A DNA stretch of 64,000 bases from Chrysoporthe austroafricana (lineage: Eukaryota; Ascomycota; Sordariomycetes; Diaporthales; Cryphonectriaceae): NCBI GenBank assembly GCA_001051155.2, contig JYIP02000007.1:560342-624341 (forward strand), written 5' to 3'. Position 1 is the first letter of the stretch; the number at the start of each line of letters is the position of its first letter. The notes under the pieces were generated by a model that saw only the letters and a list, made by a program, of their open reading frames with translations, was not told the origin of the DNA and searched no databases. Positions 1-11,032 of the stretch are shown here, piece by piece. A program made the translations under genes and the position numbers.

Positions 1-876
1 ACGATAAAAAAAAAAAAGGTCTAGGGGCACGAAAGCCGCCCGCGGACGAGGAGGACGAGCGTGGGAGCCAGCAAGTTACCCGTCGTCCGTTTCGGAATCC
101 AGCCACGAGGAGCGCCGGCATCTGATGGTGGACTAGTGGGCCTCGGTGCGTGGGAGCACCGCAGCAGAGTTCAATGGCATGCGCGCCATCGTGACAAGAT
201 AGGGTTGCGCCCTGCGCCGAGGGGCGTGGGCAATGCGACCAAGGGGCCCTCGAAGTGCGGTTCGTAGGGAGGCCCGTCGGTGCTTCGCACTTCATGAAAA
301 CCGTACCGCGGAGGTTAGATGTGGTCGACCTTCCTAAAATGTGCTATCAGCGAGGGGGGTCCCGCCGGCCATGCCCCGTGATTGGGGAAGATTGTGCATA
401 ACGCGGAGGGTCGCAGTGGCGATAAGATGCCAGCTAAATCAAGGATAGTGCTCGGCTGCGGACATCACGATATGGCTGGCCCTGTTCAGCCCACATGTGG
501 GAATGTCGTGATAATACTAGATGTAGATGTCAAAGCTGCACTGAGTTTCGTGATACTCGTAATCTCGCAGTGGCTCGGGAGACAAAGACTTGGCTCAGTC
601 CGGTTCCATGGTGGACCGCTACTCTGGCGTATCAGGATATAAATGAATGGGTATTATTGACGCCCCGCATGTTATTCTTGCTCCTGACGACGGTCGCTAT
701 CTGCTGAAGTGAGCACAGCGGGAAAACTCTGAGCCCTTGGCTCACCAGCTAAAAACCAGCACGACTCGGAGGAAGAAGATTAAGTGGCGGGCTCTTGACT
801 CCCGCCACCTGGCGAGGTATGATCCACGTGGGATGCTCTCTCGTCTGCCGGTGTTTCGTGACATCGAGCGTTCCCA
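1..876. other. Intergenic, no gene recognised
   Basis: A short A-run opens the window (about 7-17). The open frames here are under 90 codons and have no recognisable domain or convincing splice-linked partner. This is the 3' flank of the minus-strand RNA-binding protein gene; nothing else is supported. Confidence 0.5.
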
Positions 877-3641
877 TCATCCCAGCTTCTCATACCGCTC
901 CCTCGCCTTGTTTCTCGTGACCTCCACAAAGTCAGAGTAGTTATCCTTGGTCTTCCTCGCCGCCTCAGTCACCGCATCCCCGAGCTTGCCGCCCTCGGCG
1001 CCGAGACCAACGCCCGCAGCGTACACATCCGTGGCGATGGCGTCGGTCCGCCCGGACCGGTCGGCGCCCAGGCCCTCGCCGGCCGCCCAGCCCATCTTGC
1101 CCAGGAGGGCGGCGCCCTTCGACGGCGCGGCAACCTTCTCGGGTTCCTTGCTTGCCGGCGCAGGCCCCAGGGGCGCCTTCCGCCGTGGTGCGTTAGGCTG
1201 GTTGTAGACACGCCGCCGCTCCTTGGCTCTGTCGCGGTACTGCGCACCCTTCCTGGTAGGCACCATCTTGCGAGGCGTCTTACCTATGCGAGCCAATTGC
1301 GAGATGGCTCGGTCGATGTTGCTCTGCTCGCCTAGGTTCCGGCGGTGCATCTCGCTCTCGCGTTCGTGAAGCGACAGCATGCCTGGCTTGGTGAACTTGC
1401 GCTGGCAGATGAGACAGTGCAAGTTCTCCCTGTCTGCATAGGATGTGTAAACCTTCTCTGAGGGTATATGTGAGGTGCTGGCAACACGCAAGGTGATGAT
1501 GTGAGGCGTCTTGCCTGCGGCTTTCAGTCTCTCCACGGCGGCACCTCGCTTCTCCTGGTTAGCCCTGTTCGCCTGGTGGTCCCTGTTCAGGGCCTCGTGG
1601 TCGCGCAGGGCCACCAGAGAGGCAAACTTTCGCATACAGAGCATGCAGGACAGGCTGTCTAGGTCGCTGAACGAGGTGTAAGATTCCTTCGACCGAGCTC
1701 GCTTCGACGCCACCGGTCGCTCGCTCGGGGTGGGACTCGACTCGGCACTGTCGTCGGCCTCCGCTCGGGACTGTCCTGCAAGCTCAGCACGCTTTTTGGC
1801 CCACATCTGCATCTGCGGGCCCATCACGACAGCAGGCTTGACTGCCGTCTGGCCAAGCTTGAACTTCTTGATCTTCTTCCCGGAGGCATCCTGCGCAGTC
1901 GTGAGCTCGTCAGCAGCGGCAGTCCCGGCTCTCTCGGGACTGTCCACATTGTCCGAGGTAGGCTTCTTGGCCACGTCGACATCGTCTGTGATTCTCAGGA
2001 TGCTAGGATAGACCCGATCATCCCAGTACTTGAGGAAGATGTCCCGATTGTAGATCGGATTAAAGATGTAGCGGCTGTTCTCTTCTGTCATCCGGCCAGT
2101 ATGAGGGATAAAAACGCCGGCGTGGATGAAAGCCACTGTCACCGGTTTCGAGGATATTGTGATGTTTGGTGACGCCCGGAACTTGGCGACGGCACCTTGC
2201 GCGTCCTCGAGCGTGGCGAACTCAGCGAAGCCGTACCTCATGGCCTCGTCGGTCTTCTTGTCGCGCACGAGGAAGACACGCCGTAGAGAGTCGGGCTTCG
2301 CTCCGAGGCTCGCCGTGTTGGCGGTGGGTGCAGTTGACTTCAACTTGTTCTGGGTGTCCTTCTTCGGCTCCGGCCTCGCCTCAACATAGAGCTTCTTGAC
2401 GCCCTCCGCGAAGAGCTCCTCGGTGATGGACGGATCCAAGCCACGGATGACGAGATACTGCGAAGGGAACTGCTGCGGACACTCGTCTGTCTCACCGGTC
2501 AGGGGCGGGCCGTACACCATGACGTCGTCGCGCCCGCGGTGGTAGTTCTCTGGGAGGAATGTCAGCCGAGATGCCATGGTCTCTAAGCCTCAGAGAAGGC
2601 GCCTGAAAGCCCATGATGTGTAGGTATCATCCTTAGCTACATAACAGCGGCAGCGGAGAGAGACTGTTGCCCGGGGCCTTCTGTGGCACCTCAAGCCTGA
2701 GGGACAGTCTCACCTGGTTTGGCGGTGCGACACCTGTGGCACCGGTTCCTCGTGCCATAGTTCAGATACGTGCACTGCCAGGACGGTCAGAAAACAGTCG
2801 GCCTCCCGACGCAGCCTCCCACGGCAGAATGCTCACCTCGGGACACTTCCAATCCTGCTCGTCCCTGCCGCGGTCGTCCCGCCCCCGCTCGTCCCGGCCG
2901 CCCTCGTCCTCGCGCCCGCGGCTGTAGTTGATGCCGACGGCGACGGGCTCGGAGTCGACGCCGCGGGCGTGGGCGAGCTGGAGCTCGACGGTGGGGTAGT
3001 GGAACTCGAGGAAGTGCGCGGCGTCGTTGACGCTGAAGAACTCGACGAAGCCGATGCGGCGGCCCCGCTTGTTGTTACGCAGGCGGACGACCTTGACGCT
3101 GTCGGCGCTGAACACCTTGGCGTCGGGCGAGGCGCCGGCGAAGCCGTCCAGTATGTCGTCCTCGGTGGCGTCGCTGGGCAGCCCCTCGACGATGATGGTC
3201 GACGACGGCCGGCCGGGCGCGTACCTGCGGGGGGAGCGGGAGCGGGAGCGGGAGCGGGAGCGCGGCCGGCGGTCGCGGTGGTCGGCCTGGTCGTCGTCGT
3301 AGGGCAGGGAGCTGTCGTAGTGGTGTGGTCGCGGCGGGTGACGGTAGCCGGGAGGCGAGCGCCGGCCCTCGTCGTCTTCTTTGCGTGGTTTGGGCGCAGG
3401 TTAGCCTCCAGGAACGGCAAGACATTCACACACAAAAAGGCACAACTGCGGGCTGGACGTCTGCAGGCGATGCGGCTTTACCCTTCCGCGAGCGATAGTA
3501 GTCATGATCGCCCTCGTCCCGGTCGCGGCGACCCCTCGGCGACCGCGAGCTGCGGCGGTAGCTGTGGTCGTGGTCGCGGTCGCGGTCGCGGTCGCGGGAC
3601 CGTGACCTGTAGTCGAACCGAGGCCTGTCCTCGTCGTACAT
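877..3641 (-). CDS. RBM5/RBM10-like splicing factor (RRM, RanBP2 Zn finger, RRM, C2H2, G-patch)
   Basis: Predicted nuclear RNA-binding protein of 822 residues, likely acting in spliceosome assembly or alternative splice-site choice by analogy with metazoan RBM5/RBM10. Exons on the minus strand: 3641-3482, 3378-2837, 2774-2714 and 2582-877; phases 1, 0, 1 join without a stop. Domains in order: an Arg/Ser/Asp-rich start (about 1-105, alternating RS and RD); RRM1 (about 113-195); a RanBP2-type zinc finger split exactly across an intron (Cys232, Cys235, Cys246, Cys249); RRM2 (about 296-410, with an insertion); two C2H2 fingers (about 564-592 and 642-670); and a G-patch (about 742-790). The zinc finger is recovered only when the 61-nt exon 3 is included, which supports the model. 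No OCRE domain is visible where RBM5/10 has one. The exon 4 acceptor could lie 3 nt further upstream, and so could the exon 2 acceptor lie 3 nt further downstream. Confidence 0.9.
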
Positions 3642-4244
3642 CGCGACCTGGGCGGCAGATGAAGAGAAGAAAGAACAACAAGACGAGCAGAGACGTAGAT
3701 GGTGGAGGTCGAGAGGGAGATGGTCACGGCCGTGGTGTGTCTGGGAAAGAGTCGACGGGATGGCGTGGTCGAGATTATGTCGAAGCTCTTGTTAATTGCC
3801 TGAAGAGGCCAAAGCTGGTCCCTACTGTAAGCTCAGCTCAGCTGCGCCTTGGAGAAAACATGCAGAGCCCGCGCGCCCTGCCGAAAGCGGCCCGTAGCAG
3901 CTGCTCCACAGCGCCGTCTGCCGGGCACTGCATGGCTCATAATTATTATCTTCAACTTGTACCGACGTCAACCTGCGTATGGACTCCTGCCCAGTGCCTC
4001 TTTTGTATGACTACATAAATGTGTCTGCGTAACTCTCATGCACCTCTAGCCAGGATTTGTTACTGCCCTTTCTCCGGCTCTGCGCCGTGCCTCTCCATCT
4101 TATAACGCATCCTGGTTCATCCTGCGACCGTGCGTCCGCTGGGGTCTCTCCATTGAAGTATATACATATAATATATATTTATAATTATATACTATATACA
4201 ACACATTCAACAATAAGCTGCGTCGGTATAGCTTACCACACACC
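3642..4244. promoter_or_regulatory. Divergent promoter region between the RBM5-like and molybdopterin synthase genes
   Basis: About 600 bp separate two start codons that point away from each other. A 42-bp run of almost pure A/T with several TATA-like words lies at 4159-4200, roughly 45-85 bp upstream of the plus-strand ATG at 4245. It is the strongest core-promoter candidate for that gene. No transcription start can be read from the sequence. Confidence 0.5.
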
Positions 4245-5002
4245 ATGGCCGCCGAGCCCAGCACCACAGCCGAGCGGCACGAGCCAGGGCTCTACGTCGC
4301 CCTCACCCACGACGTCCTCGACCCCAAGGCGATCATGGACAGTGTGAGGAGCCCAGAAGCCGGGGCCATCGTCCTATTCGCAGGTATGTCCCCCCTCTCT
4401 CTCTCCAATATTACCCTCCCATCCCCCCTGCCCGACCTTACCTCTAACACACTCGTCTCCCCGCCCCGCGGCGAAAAGGCACCACGAGGGACTCCTTCGC
4501 CGACCGCCCCGTGCTGGACCTGACGTACCAGGCCTACGTGCCCCTAGCGCTGGCGACGCTGCACGGCATCGCGGCGGCCGCGCGCCGCCGCCACGCGCTC
4601 AAGGCCGTCGCCCTCGTCCACCGCCTCGGCGCCGTCCCCATCGGCGAGGAGAGCATCCTGGTCGTCGTGTCGGCGCCGCACCGGCAGGCCGCGTGGCGCG
4701 CCGCCGAGGCCTGCCTGGAGGAGGTCAAGGCGCGCGCCGAGATCTGGAAGCTCGAGCGCTTCGTCGGCGAGGAGGCCGGCGTGTGGCGGGCGAACCGAGA
4801 CGGCGCGCCGGGGGAGTGGGTGCCGGCGGGCGAAGGGGGTGGGGAGGAGGCTGCTGGGGAGGAGGAGGGGAAGCAGGGGGAGAAGGAGGTGGTGGTCCCA
4901 GAGACGATGGGGCCGGTCCTCAGGGCGGGCAGGCCTGGTGAGAGAGGTCACGGCCCGGTGGTGAATCCGAAGCCTGGTGTATCGCCTGGAGCAGGCACCT
5001 GA
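4245..5002 (+). CDS. Molybdopterin synthase catalytic (large) subunit, MoaE/MOCS2B family
   Basis: This subunit converts precursor Z (cyclic pyranopterin monophosphate) to molybdopterin together with the small MoaD-type sulfur carrier, in the cytosolic molybdenum cofactor pathway needed by nitrate reductase and xanthine dehydrogenase. Exons 4245-4383 and 4479-5002 (donor GTATGT, acceptor AAAAG, phase 1) give 220 residues. The first exon reads through the early beta strand ending in FAG; after the join comes the typical TTRDSF segment, followed by a central region with an IGEESILVVVSAPHR motif, a conserved AWRAAE helix and the IWK motif that carries the catalytic lysine of the family. MoaE proteins usually have 140-190 residues; the excess is a C-terminal Gly/Glu-rich tail (about 165-220) of unclear value. 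The tail could be shortened by a further intron, since GTGAGA occurs near 4939. It lies 210 bp from the convergent protease gene. Counterpart of fungal cnxH. Confidence 0.85.
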
Positions 5003-5212
5003 ATCACAGCGCAATGGCACAGCAGGGGTTGCACCGAACAATGTGACATCAAGAGCGAGGGTATCTGATCCGCCACCTAGCGCCCCTGCCCATATTTGTA
5101 CTCGCTATCTATGTATTATGTGTCTGTCTTCCTCCGCTGTGTTTACAAGACGCAGGTGAATGAATACCCAAAGGTCGGAAGTATCGCAAACGACAGTGGT
5201 ATCTAGAACCCG

Positions 5213-5744
5213 CTACAGCCAGAACAGGAGGCTCCCCGACATCGCAAATGCAAGTGTGATCCCGACTACACTGAGCAGTCCCTCGTATGCAGGTGGGCTA
5301 CGGCCCATGGCGGCCGATTTCTTGGTAGAAGTAGCTGTGAAGATGTCAGCATAGGACAGCTTATCAACGAGAGCAGAACCCGATGGCACCATATTGGGAG
5401 AGTTTGTGCTCGAGCTAGTCGGTGACGGCGTTGGTCGGTATACCCAACCGGGACGAGCAGCCGGGGACGCCTTGTCCCGGTAAGTCGCTGTCGAAGCTGT
5501 CGTTCTCTCGCCCACACTCGTGCCAGGAAGTTGGTGAAGGGGCCGCCGCCGCGCTTGCGGTGGCGGCCCAGCTCAGACAACCCGTGGAAACTCGTGCCTC
5601 GCGAACACAGACAACAACGTACCCGAGCCGCCCGCGCTGCTCGTCCCCGCCGTCCTGCTCCCGCTCGCGCTCGTGCTCCCGCTCGTGCTCGTGCTCGTGC
5701 TCGCGCTCGCGCTTGTGTTTGTGCCGGTGGAGGTCGACGTACCG

Positions 5745-5775
<31 letters not shown>

Positions 5776-7221
5776 CGCTGCCGCTGTTCGCCGTCTGGCT
5801 CGCGACGCCGCTGAACGCCGGCAGGCTGGACGCCCCGGCGCTGAGGGCCTGCACGTTGGAGGTGGTGCTGTTGAGGTTGGCCTGCGCCAGGCCGATCTGC
5901 AGGTTGGCCATGTCGTAGACGACGTAGGCGCTCCGCAGGAACGAGTCGCCGAGGATGGCGTAGTCGGCGGTCCGCGCCGAGGAGGCGTTGCCGCTGCCGG
6001 GGATGCCGGGCTCGGAGGAGTCGTCGCCGAGGTTCTGGATGCCGAAGAGGCAGGGGTTGGCGAAGGGGATGGAGCTGGGAGCCTCGCCGGGCGTGAGCAC
6101 GTCCAGCACGAGCTCGTCGCGGGGCACGACGACGGTGGCGCTGCCGTTGATGCGGAAGGTGAAGTTGACGTCGAGGGCGCAGTCGACAAGGGCGACGCTG
6201 GAGCCGAGCTCGGTGTACTCGTAGGCGCCGACGGCGCCGAAGAGCGGCGTGGCGATGTCGTCGGGCAGGTAGGTGAGGGTGGTGCCCGAGTCCAGGACGG
6301 AGTCGAGGCTGCCGCCGTCGGCCGACAGGCTCTGGGTGTACGTCGTGCCGTTGGCCAGGGCGAAGGACAGCCCCGTCAGCCCGACGGTGAAGCTGCTGTA
6401 GTTCTTGGACTGGGCGTCGGGCAGGATCGGCACGACGACGAGGTCGCCGATGAACTTGTCCGTGTCCACGCCGCTGAAGAGGATGCTGCCCGTGGACGAG
6501 TAGTAGTCGTTCAGGTAGAGCGAGTAGGCCATGGTGCTGATGATGCTCTGGTTCACCATCGACGCCACCAGGTTGGAGTACACGGTCTCGGCCGCCTCGT
6601 TGAGCTCGAAGCCGATGCCCAGGATGCCCGTCCCGACGGCGGTCTGGTCGGCCAGGCCCATCTGCAGGTTCTTGACCGTCTTGCCGCCGATCGTGAAGTC
6701 GTCGGTGATGTAGTCCCCCGCGGCGCCGCTGCCGTCGGCGTACTCGATATCAAACCCACCTGGTATGATGTCCTTGTAGGTTGAGCTCTTGGAGGAGTTG
6801 TCTGCAAGCAGGTCAGCAGGAGGTCCATCCAACCCAGGTCCAGCCCGCACAGGGCTGCCTCCGGGGGAGGGGGAGAGGGGGGCAGGATCTCACAAGTCGC
6901 TCCACAGGTCTCATCGTAGTAGATCTGCAGCTTCTTCTCCGTGCACAGGTCGGCGTCGGCCGAGATGACAAACGCATCGCTGCTCCCGGTGTCCAGAACC
7001 AGGGTCATGGGCTGGCCGGGCGTGCCCACGGAGACAGCGGCATAGTACCCGCCCTCGGTGACGTTGTTCACCAGGGACTCGGTGAGGGTCGCGCGCTTGC
7101 TGAGGCGGGGGTTCCTCCTCTGCACGGACTTTGCTGGGCTCCTGGCGACCGGTATCCGGACGACATCGGCTGCGGCTGTGGACGCCAGCGCCAGGAGCGC
7201 GGCTGCGTCACCGAACTTCAT
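5213..7221 (-). CDS. GPI-anchored aspartic protease (yapsin-like, pepsin family A1)
   Basis: Secreted aspartyl endopeptidase tethered to the plasma membrane or wall; relatives process cell-wall and secreted proteins. Exons 7221-6894, 6801-5623 and 5496-5213, both junctions phase 1, encode 596 residues. A signal peptide (about 1-19) is followed by a short propeptide with a basic KR site near 42-43. The two catalytic motifs are DTGSS (Asp77) and DSGTT (Asp280). Three cysteine-bearing regions and many N-glycosylation sequons are present. After the catalytic domain comes a long Ser/Thr/Gly/Ala-rich stalk (about 440-530), and the protein ends in a hydrophobic segment with no charged tail, as for a GPI signal. 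That tail is reached only through the second intron; without it the frame stops after the stalk, at 5573. The acceptor of the last intron is the least certain part (5496, or a few codons later). The Ser codons form a microsatellite-like (AGT/AGC)n run near 5745-5790. Confidence 0.85.
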
Positions 7222-9429
7222 GTTGAGGCAGATGCGCGCCCGCAGTGGTGTCCAGAAGACGGCAAGGAGCAGGCACGGTATGAGGACAGCTGGTTCGGCA
7301 GTTGTGAAGGTAATATCTGCGAGGTGCGATGGGAAGCTCGGGGGGGAGCGCGGTCGGGTGGCGCTGCTAATCTCTCAGGCCCAACGGCGTAGCACAGAGG
7401 TTGAGACAGGTGAGATCCTGCTGAGGGCTCTGAGTCGCGGCGTCTCTGCGGTAGCGAGGCTGGACGACAGGTTCCTCTCTTTCAGGGCAGCTCGTTCCCG
7501 GCGCGCGAAATCTTCCGGTGGTGAGTGACAGGCGAGAGTGACTCTGGGGCGCAGTGGCAGCCTGGCGATTAAGAACCATGGGTGACGGATCGCCTGAATC
7601 AGGGTGAGGCGCTCAGCGCTTTCTCACTCCGGGGATCGTGAATAGGGCCTTTGTGGGTCTCCGGAAGTACTGAGGCTGCGGGATGTCATCAGCCCTTTTT
7701 CTTTCTTTACGAGGCGAGGAAGGGGAGCAAAAAGGACCCCCCATTTGGATTAAGCACCTTGCAGCAGCCCATGTCAGCCTGCAGAGCGAAGCACAGCTCG
7801 GCAGACAGGTCCCATCGTCGTCATCCTGCGGCGAAATCCAGCGGGTGCGCGATCCAAACCCGGTTGGGAGGATATGCTGGGTGCTCTCAGCAGTCGATAG
7901 ATACTCTCTGAGCCACCGGCACGCTGGCACCCGGGGCACGGCCTTGGCGCTGGCGAACCAGATCGCCGGCGCCACACCCTGTGCGCATCTTGCAGGACGC
8001 AGCGGCGGGCTGGTTGTTGGGGGCCAGGCCGGGGCGGGTCTTGTGACTGTCGCGGTTGAATGGAGGCGAGCAGCGTGGGTGGCGCGCTGTTCAGGGGGGC
8101 CTGGCGAGACATGGAGAGGCTGGACCTTCGCGCGGGGATGACGGCCACGATTGCGCGGCCCCGTTTTTTTTGTGTTCGCCCCTCGCGACGAGATGCCACC
8201 TGCCGGAACTCTGCCTGGATCGTCATCGTCCTCCTCGTGCTACGTGCTGCGTGGCACGGTTATACAAAAGCCCAGGTGCGCCCCCAGGTGCGTCCCCAGC
8301 TGGCGCCTCGCGCCCCCTCTGACGTCTCGCCGGCAGCGCTGTCATCATCCACGTCCCATCGCTCGCTCCTTAGCGTCCTGTCCTCCCTCCTCTCGGGTTG
8401 CGGCCGGGAAGCGGCACGTCGGCCGACTAATTAATGTGAATACCAAGGGTTCAGTCTCTTGTCTCAGCGGCAAATGTCTCTTGTCTCTCCTTCATACCGC
8501 AAGTACGCCGAGGTACTTCAGGCCTGCCGCCCCAGCCGGATAGGCCCCCCTCACACCAACCAATTTCTTTCAGTGCTTCTTTTCTTCACCGACTGGCGCC
8601 TCAACGCGACGTGACGAGCGCTCCGGCCCTGGTCGACGGCTGCGATGGCCCCCTGTACGTTCGTATTCCGTCCTACCTAGTACCACTACAGGCACGGGCT
8701 AGAGGTGTCATATTCCAGGTGCCGTACGGATGCGTCCCATCTGCTACCACCTGCCGAGAGCGATGTCGTGCGTTCTCCAATAATATCTAAACGAGATTGC
8801 CGAATAGGTAATTTGGCTTTCGCCTGCACGGAATATCAAGAGGCCAGTGAGGTGTCTGCAGCAAGGGAGATAGATCCATGCCCTCCGGGCAATAGTCGTG
8901 CCTCGTCTACTAGTTGGGCGCGAGGCGTCCCGATGGCAGCGGGGACCCTGAGTCTGCTGTTCACACTGCAGAGCTGGTCCTCGTCGCTGTCGTCTTTGTG
9001 CTCCCTGGTTCGGATGTAGCTTCTGCTTTAACCCGGAGACTCTAGCCCGATTTTTGGTTCAATTGACTCTATTCGAGGAGACAACACCGTTGCAAAGGCG
9101 GGTCGCCAATGCGGTGCACTAGCTAGTATGTACCTTATATTTCCACGCTATCTTCTAGTTGAGCCACTGTATTAAGTCATCGCCCTACCTCGACGGTGCA
9201 CAATTCTGACTATTGCTTCCTGAACCCGCCAACTCCAGTGTAAGACCCGCACTCGCATACTCGAAAGTCTGCACGACATATTTTGAGGTGCGTTAGACTG
9301 AGCTAAGTGAGACCTCACAAGACGTGCCTCGCTACGATTGCCGTGTTTGCCGTTGGAACCTCTCCACTCACGAGTACTCTAGGGTCACACTGGACAGAGT
9401 TTCATGAGGGTGGCAGCAAGGCCTCTGCT
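7222..9429. other. Gene-poor intergenic region
   Basis: No coding frame with a recognisable domain or believable exon structure. Open frames of up to 152 codons occur on both strands but are unlinked and look random. The part next to 7222 should contain the promoter and leader of the protease gene. From about 8600 the base composition becomes less GC-rich towards the repeats that follow. Confidence 0.5.
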
Positions 9430-9452
9430 AGATGAAACAAACACTTCCATTC

Positions 9453-9456
<4 letters not shown>

Positions 9457-9486
<30 letters not shown>

Positions 9487-9593
9487 ACACCCCCCCCCCC
9501 CCCCACCCCCAACAACAACAAAAGGCCACCCNAGAAAGTAGAAAGAGGAGGTCTGCCGAGCAACCATCAAAAAAAAAATAAAAAACTAAAAAA

Positions 9594-9630
<37 letters not shown>
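9457..9630. repeat. Homopolymer block (poly-A, poly-C, poly-A) with one N
   Basis: A run of about 29 A, then a C run, a short ACAACA stretch, a single N at 9531, and a second A-rich tract ending in about 35 A near 9630. On the minus strand these are T tracts that follow the SINE-like body. The N and the adjoining homopolymers mark poor assembly here, so tract lengths should not be trusted. Confidence 0.7.
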
Positions 9631-10075
9631 GACGCCTTCTGCCGCAGCTGCCCATAATGCTAATTGGTGCAGATCGCCTCACCGTGCCGAACCAGCCGAT
9701 GTGGCGATCCCCTCAGGTAGCGATAGCCTGAGACCACCGCCCCAACGACGCGGTAGCAAAGGGCAAAAAGCTCCGTCCAGGAGCACCTGCTGGTGCTCCT
9801 GGAGGCCGAAAACCACCGCTGCCCGCTCTGTCGTGGGTAGGTTTTGCGAATTCGTCTGGTGACCAGTGTACTTGAGGATATGCCACAGGGGAACTTCCGC
9901 CACACATGAGCGTACTGTCCCTGGATCCTTTTTTTTCCACGGAAACTCCCAGGAGTTTTTTGGTGCCGGGCCTGGGTTTGAACGGGCGACCCTCCGGCGC
10001 CGTAGCTCGAACTGCAATCTATTTTTGTTTTGAGCGTGACGCGCTTGCCACTAGGCCAGCGCGGACTACAGACGA
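9600..10075 (-). mobile_element. SINE-like retroelement with tRNA-related head and T-rich 3' tail
   Basis: Read on the minus strand. The head has a perfect RNA polymerase III A box (TGGCCTAGTGG, 10058-10048) and two B-box candidates: GTTCGAGCT (10012-10004) and CGTTCAAACCC (9984-9974), the second followed by a tRNA-like end reading CACCA near 9962. A roughly 350-bp unrelated body follows, including a hairpin with 11-bp perfect arms (9777-9802), and the element ends in a long T run at about 9630-9600. Total length is about 0.45-0.48 kb, the size of described fungal tRNA-derived SINEs. T runs also terminate polymerase III. The tRNA arms no longer pair, so it is not a working tRNA. No target-site duplication could be made out because the tail is homopolymer. 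Confidence 0.55.
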
Positions 10076-11032
10076 GACGGTACCTGCACCGCTGCAAGCT
10101 CGACCTATAGCTTCGACTTCGGTGTGCGCCTGCTTGGGTGAATCCAGCTTACCTAGCTCACAACACTACATTGGCACATTACACCGTTCATCGTAGGGAC
10201 TATGGTTGTGAAGTTGATCACAGTGTCTAGCAGTGAACACCTGACCCGAGTCGTCACGCGCCGGACAAGGTGTCCGCCGCCGCTATAGAAGAGCGAGACT
10301 GTCCTTGAGAGGCATTACACTGTCAAACATGTCGGCCCCTCCAACCTATCTAGGCTGGAGCACCGACCCCGTCGTCTCGAGCACCCCTCGAGGATCGTTG
10401 TCTCAGCGATGGCTGCCTCAGTGTCTCCTGTGCTCTCGACGGTCGAGACTGTGCTACTCGGCGAGAGTAGCAATACGGAGAACATTTTCTTCTTAGGCTT
10501 AGCAGAACTTCAGGGAGTTCGTCTGACGACAAGGCAATGTCATATCAAAGTGTTATGAGACAATCCTCTTCGTCTAACCTTACTGTCACGTTCTAGACAT
10601 TCCCATTTCAAATTACTTCTATAGAGTTATAATGACATTATTAAATAAAGTGCCCAGATGGAAACTCCCCCTATACCATAGCAGCATTCTTCAGACCACG
10701 AGTGCAGCGCATTCGCTGCAGGTGTCTTCTGACCCTTCAGAATCAGTGCTATAGATGACTGTATAGTTGGAGATGGCCCACCCCTGCAAGCTTGGCCGAA
10801 CACACGGCAGGAACTTTCGAGGTGATCATCGCGGCATATGAGGGGCTCTGGGAGAACGTCTTCTCCCATTTCATCATCGCCGAGCTTCAAGATTTCAACC
10901 TGTTGCATGCTGTCAGCAGCAGAATCAGCGCGGTCATCTCCCTTTGCACCCTTCTTAGTAAAGTCCAATTAGGTTTCCCATGAAAAGGTGCATGGTATTT
11001 CCATTGGCATTCAGGACGCTTCTCGGGCTTCT
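10076..11032. other. Intergenic, no gene recognised
   Basis: About 1 kb between two repeat elements. Only short open frames with no recognisable domain. Composition is more AT-rich from about 10530 onward than around the genes. Confidence 0.45.

Noticed and set aside
2969..4018. 349-codon plus-strand frame over the 5' part of the RBM5-like gene
   Set aside because: Antisense of RS/RD repeats, giving Gly/Arg/Val repetition; no independent support.
9950..10070. Functional tRNA gene on the minus strand
   Set aside because: A and B boxes are present, but acceptor and T stems do not pair, so a tRNA-derived repeat is the better reading.
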